Below, in pieces: positions 56,016-64,000 of a stretch of DNA of 64,000 nucleotides (positions are counted from its first letter, which is position 1; every line of letters starts with the position of its first letter). The stretch covers positions 41,356,064-41,420,063 of the forward strand of contig OZ038389.1 of the NCBI GenBank assembly GCA_964036045.1. Reading direction: 5' to 3'. The notes below the pieces were generated by a model, which made no database searches, was not told the origin of the DNA, and was given only the letters and a program-made list of their open reading frames with translations. A program made the position numbers and the translations under genes. The DNA comes from Eutreptiella sp. 'Long Island Sound 2002' (taxonomy: Eukaryota > Euglenozoa > Euglenophyceae > Eutreptiales > Eutreptiaceae).

Positions 56016-56192
56016 TTATCTGGCTGGTGTGTCTTTCATATTGTGTTTTTCAACGTCTGATCGCTGCGCTGGCCGCTTCCTGCAACACAACTTGTCGGCT
56101 TCGGGAATTCTTCCGTCCTTCCGTGGTGCGTATGCAGAACGCTGGGTCATGAATGCCGATGCCGTGAGCAGGGCGGCAACGTAGAAACGCAT
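56016..56192 (-). CDS. Short frame with signal peptide and plastid-like ASAF motif
   Basis: From ATG at 56192 the frame reads MRFYVAALLTASAF then MTQRSAYAPRKDGRIPEAD and ends in TAA after 58 codons. It has a one-Arg start, a hydrophobic core of about ten residues and a likely cleavage after ASA. Phe follows at +1, then a Ser/Arg-containing hydrophilic stretch. This matches bipartite presequences of algae with secondary red plastids (A-S-A-F-A-P type). It may be the first exon of a nuclear gene for a plastid protein. No clear donor was fixed. A short chance frame cannot be excluded. Confidence 0.3.
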   Translation of the reverse strand: MRFYVAALLTASAFMTQRSAYAPRKDGRIPEADKLCCRKRPAQRSDVEKHNMKDTPAR

Positions 56193-57185
56193 GCAACCCC
56201 CCGCCCCAGATAAGAACATGCACGTGTTCTTGCGGTGCCTCTCACGGACATTCCCACCACCGTGGAATTGGACAATGGAGACAAGAGAAGGGGCCAGCCA
56301 ACTGCTCATGTCCTGTTCTTTTGCCTGTTCCTCATCCCCCGAATAAGAACACGCGTCACCACCAGAACCCGCACGCAAATTCTCTTCACTGGCTGGCGCT
56401 TTGGGTTAGCACTGAGCCAATGGGTCCATGGGGGGGGTACTGTGAGGGAGCGCAATGGGCCCTGCAATCGCTCTGGCATTCCTGCATGCCTGCACGCCAT
56501 GCTGTTCCCTGCAACAGTCATGCTCACTGGGCAACAGTACACTCAGGGAATGCACGACGTTCCTGACTGGTCCGAGGCCTAATGGGCCCAGCTGGTTGTG
56601 TGCGGTGACTGACCGGATTCCCATGGGACAGTCACATATCGGAGCGGAGGAGGCAGGGGGGGGGGGGGGCGGGCCATGATGTCAGCTTTTGAAATAACCA
56701 GCATGATCCTGACCTACCGCACTCACGTGCGTGTCAAAAGCCGCCAAAATTTGGAATTTGCCGTTTTTGGGTTGCATGGACCCCATGCGCAATGCCGTAT
56801 GCATAGCCAAGGAGAAAAACATGCGGCCGGCACTGTCAAATCCGAATCCGCTTCCCTGATCCAATTGATGGTCATTCTGCAAGAGGACCGCACCACACGG
56901 GCACGGCGAATCCACAGAAGCAACGCACTGCCAAAATCTGTGGTGGAAACAAAGCCCAGTGTCGCCTGGGGACGCGGCGTTGCTTGGGCACGCATGGTTT
57001 CGCGTGAGGGTTCGGTCGGGCCGGGGTTGCGCGAGGCACAGCCCTGGGGTGCGTGCTGCGCCTGGGCCGTCTGACCAGCGGTGCGTCCTGTTGTTTTGAT
57101 GTCGCACAGTGCAACTTCCAACCGCGAAAACAGACAGGGCCCATGAGGGCAAAGATAGTCTTGAGCATGGGGCCATAGGGAGCAC

Positions 57186-57347
57186 CTGGAACTGGCGTAG
57201 GGTTCCTTGCCATAAATTGACAGCATTTCGGCGTTTCTGGTGCCGCCGGGCGCAAAATGGAGACTGCGGACCTCCTCAATCCACTGGGCCTTGTCCTCGG
57301 GCAGCAACCCGATCCGCTGAAAGTAATCGTACCGTTGCCCCGTGCCA
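57186..57347 (-). CDS. O-fucosyltransferase-like protein, middle exon
   Basis: 162 bp between CTTTTCTGTCCAG and TTCCAG/GTGCTC. It reads GQRYDYFQRIGLLPEDKAQW, then IEEVRSLHFAPGG and NAEMLSIYGKEPYASS. The composition is balanced and the frame is sharply bounded by splice sites. It needs two bases from the previous exon and leaves two. Position and strand place it between the motif I and motif II exons. The Leu-His-Phe strand would correspond to the segment before the second half of the fold, but the order is inferred from position, not from a family alignment. Confidence 0.5.
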
Positions 57348-57771
57348 CTGGACAGAAAAGACCTGACGAGGCAGCACCGAAGGCGTGGTGGGGGAATGTG
57401 CAGTGCGTGGGAGGCATGTCTGGCTTGGCGTGTGACGGGTAACCCCGAGACACTTAGACAAACCCACCCGCACGACAGCGTACCCAGAAACCTGGACAAT
57501 CTCGACACGGCTACTTCAGTACAGCACTGCACACAGCTGTACACCACGCACCCATTACACACCCATTAGACACCATGCATACCGCTGTCATCATGGTTTG
57601 TTTTTGAAAAGAAGGGTTGCAGAATCGAAGTCAGCAGTTTGCACATCCGACCGAATCACTGGACTCGCACGGCGAGGTGGGATCATTTTCGCAACAGGTT
57701 GAGGTAGCTGCTAGCTGACAGCAGCAGGATTCGAACCGTCCTATTTTGAAGACTTTGAGGCTGAACAGATG

Positions 57772-57844
57772 TACCCACGGCGGGGATCGAACCCGCAATC
57801 TTCCCCTTAGGAAGGGGACGCCTTATCCATTAGGCCACGCAGGC
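57772..57844 (-). tRNA. tRNA-Arg (anticodon CCU)
   Basis: Minus strand. The acceptor stem GCCTGCG pairs with CGTGGGT through three G-U pairs. The D-arm is GCCTAATGGATAAGGC. The anticodon arm TCCCC-TTCCTAA-GGGGA has CCT at 34-36. The T-arm GCGGG-TTCGATC-CCCGC is perfect. The discriminator base is A. No T run follows within 30 bp. The gene lies in a putative intron of the O-fucosyltransferase-like gene, same strand. Confidence 0.9.
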
Positions 57845-58014
57845 GCTTCTGATGAGTGATGCCGGTATCGAACCATATACTGCCGCTGCCTGGATAGTGA
57901 CTCTTCACAACAGTTTGGCCAATTTCTTTCCATGCACAACCCCAATTCCTTCGGAGATTTACGCACAGTGCTGTCCGGCCGTCCACCTACTTTAATCCAG
58001 TTGAGGAAAATTCA

Positions 58015-58236
58015 GAGTAACAGATGCTGTTGAACATTTTGTGGTTCTGGATCCCCAAGGGCAGAGTACGCATGCCTTTTTTGCCCTTCATCGGGCTTAT
58101 GCAGCTCCACGACCATACACGAGTTGGATGCTTGGTCCTTCAAGAACTTTGAAATCAGTACGACTGGGATTTGAGCCTGTGCCCTGAAGTATCCCCAATC
58201 CAGAATGGCGTCCATTGGGTGCAGTTTGTCTGTGCC
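58015..58236 (-). CDS. O-fucosyltransferase-like protein, second exon
   Basis: Opens at the acceptor TTTCGTCTGACAG in phase 0, matching the phase 0 end of the motif I exon about 1 kb upstream. It reads KLHPMDAILDWGYFRAQAQI then PVVLISKFLKDQ. This resembles the segment after motif I, in which a D-x-x-Y/H-F helix is followed by a strand with I-P-V-V. The 3' limit is uncertain: the frame runs to a stop at 58012, and possible donors such as TC/GTGTAT (about 58122) would end it earlier and join the next exon in frame. Confidence 0.5.
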
Positions 58237-58434
58237 CTGTCAGACGAAAGACAAGGGTTGGTTTTGCATTGCAGCCGTGGTGCAACCGCCCCAATCACCC
58301 TCGACAACCCGCAACTACGCTCCGTATCCCTCAAACCCTCAAAAACCCTAATCTCCAGGTCAGTGAAAAAAGGAGCTTCATGACCCACACTACACAACTC
58401 TGCGTGTTAATGACACTCAATTGAGCCCCCCCCC

Positions 58435-58615
58435 GTGTGGCATTCCGTCGGTTTGCTGCTCCTTTACGGGGCCCTGGACAGTCACCCGTTCTTCCCTTCG
58501 CATGTTGCGTCGGGTCGCTGCTTTCTGTCGGCCGCTGCGGCCTGTGTTCCTGTTGCTGTCGTTTTCGCGTTGGCGGAGCCCAGTAGTTGGCGGCGCCCTG
58601 GGGTTGTGCTGATTT
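58435..58615 (-). repeat. R1 dispersed repeat, copy 8
   Basis: Follows a C run with GTGTGGCATTCCGTCGG and continues through GGGGCCCTGGACAGTCACCC. It lies in the first intron of the fucosyltransferase-like gene. Confidence 0.8.
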
Positions 58616-59238
58616 GCGGGGGTCGTCTCTCGGCCTCTGCTGCCCACTCCCCTCCGCATTCTGGTGGTGCTCGCTGTGTTTCTGCGGGCATGGGGTCCGT
58701 CGGGTTGCTCCCGCCCCCTTCCCGCCCGCTCCGGTAATAGAACCCCAGTTGACAGCAGTGCATTTTGTGACCACCACTTGTCGTTTCACCAAAAAGGCCA
58801 AAGATAACAAACTTCCCAGTCCCAAGCAAACAAGAGGAACTGATTGCGACAGACAGACCGACTGCCGACAACAGCGCAACCGTACCTGCCTACGCCGCCA
58901 GAGAGGGTGCGGAAGGGGCAGTACGGCGCCCAAACTGCGCACAAAAACAGCGGGGCATCGGGGAATTCCCAATGGGCCAGCGTGTCCCCAAACTGTCCCC
59001 AGCCCTCATCCCCCGTCGTTCGGGCCCCGCAGGGACGACCCCAGTATTTGTCAGGGGAGGGGGGGCGTACGTGGCCCCCCTCCTCCTGCGGCAGTACCCC
59101 TCGTCCTGTGACAGTGCTCCTCCTCCTCCCACAGCAGCCCTTCTCCTGCCCGTCAAAGGAGCACCTGTCCCTCACCCGGCGTCCAACCCACGCCCACACA
59201 ACCTTCCCCCTGCCCGGGCCGGTGCACAGAGGACACAC

Positions 59239-59361
59239 CTGCTGCCCATCCACCACATGGGGCACGACGAGGGTGCGCCCCAGTACTGTGGCCATGTGCA
59301 GCGCGTGCTGAATGGATTGAAGCTGATTGCTGAGGCCTCCGGCTGTGAAAGCGCGAGCCAT
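59239..59361 (-). CDS. O-fucosyltransferase-like protein, motif I exon
   Basis: Reads MARAFTAGGLSNQLQSIQ, then HALHMATVLGRTLVVPHV. This is motif I of the GDP-fucose O-fucosyltransferase family: G-G-L/F-x-N-Q followed by an alanine-rich helix and L-x-R-T-L-V-x-P. It ends at CAGCAG/GTGTGT in phase 0. I chose the ATG at 59361. An acceptor TTTCACAG at 59343 would instead make this an internal exon after a signal-anchor exon, which such lumenal enzymes usually have. No exon of that kind was found upstream. The gene would run from here to about 50.4 kb on the minus strand. Confidence 0.65.
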
Positions 59362-59399
59362 GGACGGTCATCATTTGTATCTCGAGCAGCGGCGGGGGG

Positions 59400-61465
59400 G
59401 GGGTGCCATAAGGGCTGCAGGGGTGTGCCGGTTGGTACTTCCGGGTCTACGTCCGTGTGCGCCTTTGGAGGAGGAGGGAATCCCCCATTTGTGGTGAGGT
59501 GGATTGGTTGCCCCCCCCGTTGGGTTGGGGGTGAAGGGGGAGGGCTCCGAAAAACTGCGATAGGTGCGCAGCCTGTTGAGCTACCTCACATCCGGGGGGG
59601 GGATTGTTTATTACCACCGAACGGGGAGGGGGTGTTCCATAAAGCGACACAACCCGTGCCCCATGTTGTGCGACCCGCTTGTCGGTCAAGAGTTGTGTGG
59701 GGCAGTGCAGGGGTGGGCGAAGGGGGGCGGGGCCGAGTGCAGGTTTTCGGTGCTTGTCCACCAGTAGCCCCGTGGCGTCCACCTGCCACCACATGACAGA
59801 GGCTTCGCATTAAGTTGTTCGCAGGCGGTGAAGTGTGGAGCGCGCTCTTGGCCGCATCTTGGCCGCGATGTGGCACTTGTAACGCAGGGGCCAAGGGTGA
59901 GCAAGCGTAACACATGCGATGGGGTGGGGCTGGGATACCCACCCTCTCAAAGCCTTGACCATTTTGAATCCAACGGAACCCAGTGACGCCCGCATACATC
60001 GCCCCCAGTCGCCCCCCTCCCTTCGAAGTGGGAGGGGGGTGGGGGGAGGCGGCGGTGGCGGGGGGAAGGGGGGGGGGGGTGATCACACTCTGTTCTGGTC
60101 TGCAATGAATTTCTTGGTCTCTTTGTGGGGCACGGAGCGCTGTGCCCTTTTGGGGGAGGAGGGGGGCTCAGCTTGACCCCAATCCGAAGCCTGAAATGGA
60201 CGTGTCAGATTCCGCGGTCCACTGCAGCCGACTTCGCTCTCCCTCTCGCAGCCAAATGCCCCAGCGGAGCTATTCCCCCGTCCCCCGTCCCTTACGTCAA
60301 TCCCGACGGCCCCGGCCCAGTCCACATGCCCCACCCATTCCCCTGCGGTACCCCCACAACGCCAAAGGGCCCGTGCGTTCGGGCAGTGGTACAGCCTCTG
60401 GGCCCTGGGTGCGCACCCCCGTTGCCTATACCCGTAATCCGCACCCCCGCCCTCAGTGAAACGGGGGGGTGGTCCCCGACGAGGAACGGATGCCATGCAC
60501 CACGGCACCCCCGGAATGCGGGTGCCAACGCCCCGTCGCCGAGTGCTCGGAAATCCCGAAAGGAGGGGTCTCGAGGGGCAGGCGGGGGCGGGGCGGGGCG
60601 GGGGGGGTACATTCCTGCAAATCGCCACAACGCATCGATCATTTTGAGGGATGTCTTGGGGGTTTCAAACGGTTGTGACGACTTCTGTTCGCCGCAGCGG
60701 AGCCCACGGAGGACGGGGTCTGGGGGTGGGCGGATTGGGATGCGTCGGGTACGTGGGGGCACATGCGCCGCGCGCGCGCGCCGCGCGCGGCTCTCGGGGG
60801 GGTCATTCCACGGACGACCGGATGATTCCCCGTTTCCGTTTCCCACTTCCCAATGTGCTCTTGCCACTCTTGCCCGGCTGCCCCGCGTTGCCCCCGTCGT
60901 TGTGCCGCGTGCGCACGCCGCGTGGAGTGCTCCCCGTGTACAAACGCTTGCAGACCGGACTCCTGAGGCATGCACCGAGTCCCAATGCCACAGGCAAACA
61001 AACGAGTCCACGTGGGGGGGGCTGCGGCCTGTGCGGCTCCTGCGGGGCTGCGGCCAGGCGCTTGAGACTGCGGGGGATGGGCCACAGACACGGTCACGTG
61101 GTGCGGGGCATACTGGGCTGGTACGTGAGGTACATGGGGCGATCGTACTTAAGAGGCTCCGTGAGGGGCTTCTTCTGCTCCGTCGGCCCGGACCCCAGGA
61201 ACAGCCTGAGCAGTGGCCAGGGGAAGCAAGGCACCGGCACGCGAAGAGGCAGCAGTGCGTCGAGGGGTCGACCTCGGCAATGGAAGTCACGCACGGGGGC
61301 AGTGTTCGGGGAGGGGGCGTGTGGGTGGGCGGCGGGGGGCAATCGGTAACGAACGCACCCACTTACTTTTGGGGGGACTAGTGGAGGGGCCTCCGATGGA
61401 GCCCCCAGGCCCGAGCTCCAATGACTCCTGTCCTCGTGTCCAAACTCTGCGGCTGAGCAATCCGT
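59400..61465. other. No gene seen in 2 kb
   Basis: G runs lie at 59393, 60068 and 60600, with CGCGCGCG at 60770-60785. Long plus and minus frames (for example 60125-61381 plus) are proline/arginine rich and mutually overlapping, and I read them as compositional. Confidence 0.45.
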
Positions 61466-61469
61466 TCTT

Positions 61470-61720
61470 TTTTTTTGTGCTCCGACTCACGTGTGCCTCG
61501 TAAGTGCTCGGTCACACGGTCACACGGTCACACGGTCACACGGTCACACGGTCACACGGTCACACGGACCGGAGCAAGCTGACAGTCTAAGTACAACATA
61601 TTTGTCCCGTGTGAGCCGCCGCTCGCATGCCCCCCGTGGCCCTGGGACGTATATTCGGACTCTGGGTGCCTGTCCCCTGTTTTCCCAGCGAGATGTTGCT
61701 ACCACGCCGCTGGGGCAACT
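61470..61720 (+). repeat. R7 duplicated segment, copy 1, with an 8-bp array
   Basis: GACTCACGTGTGCC, CGTAAGTGCTCGGTCA, GACAGTCTAAGTACAACATA and GGACTCTGG follow in the same order at 62128-62322. In this copy GGTCACAC is expanded to seven tandem units (61510-61567); in the other copy it is single. Confidence 0.85.
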
Positions 61721-62127
61721 AAATAAAAGGAAAACGAAGCGTCGCATGCGATCTCCAGTGGGTCTGTCGTGTCCTCGTGCTGCTGAGCAATCCGCTTGTT
61801 ACTTTTTTGCGTTCGCCGGACCGGACCCCCGCCCGGCCCCCCGCCTCCGATCCCACACCTCCACTGGCCTGTACTCTTGAGGTCCCGCCCACAGAGATCC
61901 GCCCACCGGTCGTTGGAGCACGGGCCCGGCGAGCTCCATCAGATGCCCTCCAGCAAACACACCCGGCCTGCCCCCCACCCTCATCTCCCACCCCCACACT
62001 CAAAACACACGCCCCCCCCCGCCCCCCTCCCCACACACACTGGGCACATGTACCGAAAGAAGCCCGAGCGAAAAAGGCCTATTTGATGTGATTGGGGGGG
62101 GGGGGGGCTATTTAATTTGTTGTTGGC

Positions 62128-62322
62128 TTTTTGCTCAGACTCACGTGTGCCCCGTAAGTGCTCGGTCAGACGGACCGGATCACGCTGACAGTCTAAGTAC
62201 AACATATGTGTCCCGTGCGAAAAAATTCACATGCCACTTGCAGCGGTGGGACGTACATTTGGACTCTGGACTCCTGTCACCTGAGCATGCAGCTGTACGT
62301 TACTGCCACGCCTGTGGGCTTA
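62128..62322 (+). repeat. R7 duplicated segment, copy 2
   Basis: Partner of 61470-61720 without the expanded octamer. A G run (62089-62106) followed by GCTATTTAATTTG precedes it, and GCCTATTTAATTTG recurs at 62451. Confidence 0.85.
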
Positions 62323-63170
62323 CACGGATGTCAAAAATTCCAACAAACATCAGCCTGCAGTGTCCTGTCTGTCCTGATCTGTGGCTATGATGTGGGTTCC
62401 CTGGTGGGGATCTTCATAGACATGCTATTTTCCTGGGGGCCAGGGAGGGGGGCCTATTTAATTTGAATAGGGAGACGGGTGGGGGGGGCTTCAAAAAAAG
62501 TGATCTTCTTTTCGAGGAATGTTTCATGCAACCCACTGAGGGAGGGGCCTGGACCGGTTGGGAGGGAGGGCGGGGGGTATCCTTCTAAACCGTCCCTGAC
62601 GGCCACCCTGCCACACACACCCCGTGATTTATGTTGAGGTGCAGGGTGACTTCAGGCAAGTGGGTCAGGGATGGGGACATACTGGAAGCCCATGACAAGG
62701 GGTCCAATCAACCCGAATCCGATGTAGGCGATGTAGAACACAGCGGATGTGAAGCAGAGCAGCGGGTACATGCCAACCCGTATCCAGCCACGCCGCCTCC
62801 TGCGGGCCAGCGGACTGGCCATCGGACAAAAAAATCCTACAATGGACACGAGTGCACAGAACAGACAGCGGCTCCAAAATGCTCCATTTGTTTAGGGTGC
62901 GGACTGCGGGTTGGGTGGGTGGTGTGGGTGGCGCACGCCACCTTGCATTGTCGACCACGAAAACAGCGTCGGACGTGGTCGCCCTTCTCGAACAAGGCCC
63001 GGGTGTGGGTTGAAGATCGACACCACCCTCAGCCCCGCTGTCCCTCTCAAAACAAGGTGACGCCCACCTCATCTTGCATTGCTACTCAGCCGCGGCCCTG
63101 CGGACACCCCCATACCGTTGATCTGAGTGATGAGAAGATGCCACACAACCCCTGCCGTCTTGTGGTCCCC
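62323..63170. other. No gene seen
   Basis: A 249-codon plus frame (62631-63380) runs into the degenerate repeat that follows and has no recognisable motif. Confidence 0.4.
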
Positions 63171-63615
63171 ACGTTGGGGCAGGTAAATGGCGGCCTCATT
63201 AGTGTTGGGGCCCATGTGTTGGGGTCCTCAAAGAGTGGGATTGCAAAAAATGGCCACATAACCCTCACCATCTTTGCATACACAGGCCACACGCACCCAG
63301 CCCCTCTAGGTCCCCAAAATGGGAAGGCAAACCAAACCCTGATGCCTCAGCGGTACCAAGTGCATGAGTGGATTCCCTGAAGTGGGGAAGCAGACGATGG
63401 CCACATACTTCGTGTTGCGTCGGGGCCCTTGACACAGGGAGGCAAACAATGGCCAAATCATCGCTGATGTCTCCGGGTCCCGAGATCACCGCACGGCCCC
63501 TGCCGTCTCGCGGTCCTCAAGAGGGGGACACAAATAATGGCCACAGAATACCTATCCTCCGAGGGTTCCCAAAAAGTGGGGAGGCACACAACAGCCACAT
63601 CAACCCAACTGTCTG
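63171..63615 (+). repeat. Degenerate tandem repeat
   Basis: AATGGCCACAT or close variants recur at about 63250, 63395, 63449, 63537 and 63590. Each is preceded by GGGGAGGCA-like text and a GGTCCCCAAA phrase, with spacing of about 55-90 bp. Confidence 0.55.
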
Positions 63616-64000
63616 AAGCTGGGAGGTATAGGGGGAATCCTTGAACTGCGCACTATTTTTAGACTAGATTCCCCTGTGAAGAACCCCTATACCAACCCCT
63701 TCCAAACATCCTCAAAATTAGGCCACCCCAGCTACCCTGGCTCAAGACGGTTGTCTACTACCTTCCCTTCCCACCAGATGCCATGAAATAATGTCCCTTG
63801 AATCCTTGAAGCCCTTTAGGATCCCAAAGAACACCCGCCAATGTCACGAGGGACAAAGGAAAGTCTTTCTACCCATCGAATCTCGGCAACAACACAATTC
63901 AAGTAAGACTACACATGATGCACATTTGCCCACCAAACATCCTGAAATTATCGAACTGCTCTTTGTCTAATGGTTGATCTTCATTTGCACGCTTGTCATT
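63616..64000. other. No feature seen
   Basis: The least G+C-rich end of the window. No frame of note, no tRNA and no homopolymer run. Confidence 0.4.

Noticed and set aside
57700-57765. Third tRNA gene beside tRNA-Arg
   Set aside because: A B-box-like GGTTCGAATCC is present but the T-stem pairs at only four positions and no anticodon arm forms.
60125-61381. 418-codon plus open frame
   Set aside because: A 356-codon minus frame covers the same DNA. Both are Pro/Arg/Gly rich and lack splice-bounded or motif support.
61510-61567. Telomeric repeat
   Set aside because: The GGTCACAC array is only seven units, internal, and absent from the sister copy of the segment.

Overview
The window looks like nuclear DNA of a repeat-rich, G+C-rich unicellular eukaryote. 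It contains GT-AG introns, coding exons scattered over many kilobases, intron-embedded tRNA genes, retroelement remains and several dispersed repeat families. I see no operons, no ribosome-binding sites and no rRNA. The taxon cannot be fixed from this sequence. One short open frame (56.2 kb, minus) starts with a signal peptide followed by Ala-Ser-Ala-Phe, which resembles complex-plastid presequences. An alga with a secondary plastid is therefore possible but unproven. Long open frames occur on both strands in most places because the DNA is G+C rich, so open frame length alone is not evidence here.

Region by region. 0-3 kb: a duplicated 135-bp tandem array and an interrupted retroelement-like frame. 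5-11 kb: copies of a dispersed repeat (R1) that always begins at a C run, with R2 and R4 repeats between them. 12-17 kb: candidate exons and two pieces of a protein kinase catalytic domain lying on opposite strands. 19.2-19.6 kb: an intact, intronless Ctf8-like gene. 27-29.4 kb: a direct duplication (R5) around a miniature inverted-repeat element (R2). 30.6-35.4 kb: a two-exon MacroD-type macrodomain gene whose 4.1-kb intron holds a reverse-transcriptase-like frame on the same strand. 36-37 kb: satellite-like repeats, an R3 copy and a small hypothetical gene. 38-41 kb: a LINE-type RNase H fragment and a broken gag-like gene. 43-47 kb: minisatellites and a tRNA-Thr(CGU) gene. 48.4-48.9 kb: two well-bounded plus-strand exons of an unknown protein. 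50.4-59.4 kb: exons of a GDP-fucose O-fucosyltransferase-like gene on the minus strand, with a tRNA-Arg(CCU) gene and further candidate exons in its introns. 59-64 kb: repeats and nothing recognisable.

The recognisable genes are housekeeping or regulatory: cohesion (Ctf8), ADP-ribose metabolism (macrodomain), protein glycosylation (O-FucT), phosphorylation (kinase) and translation (two tRNAs). They are unrelated to one another and I see no cluster logic. The most unusual signal is the architecture between genes. Runs of 9-20 G or C recur roughly every kilobase, and they sit exactly at the fixed ends of at least two dispersed repeat families. One family shows 5'-truncation-like behaviour and would carry a G tail if read from the minus strand.
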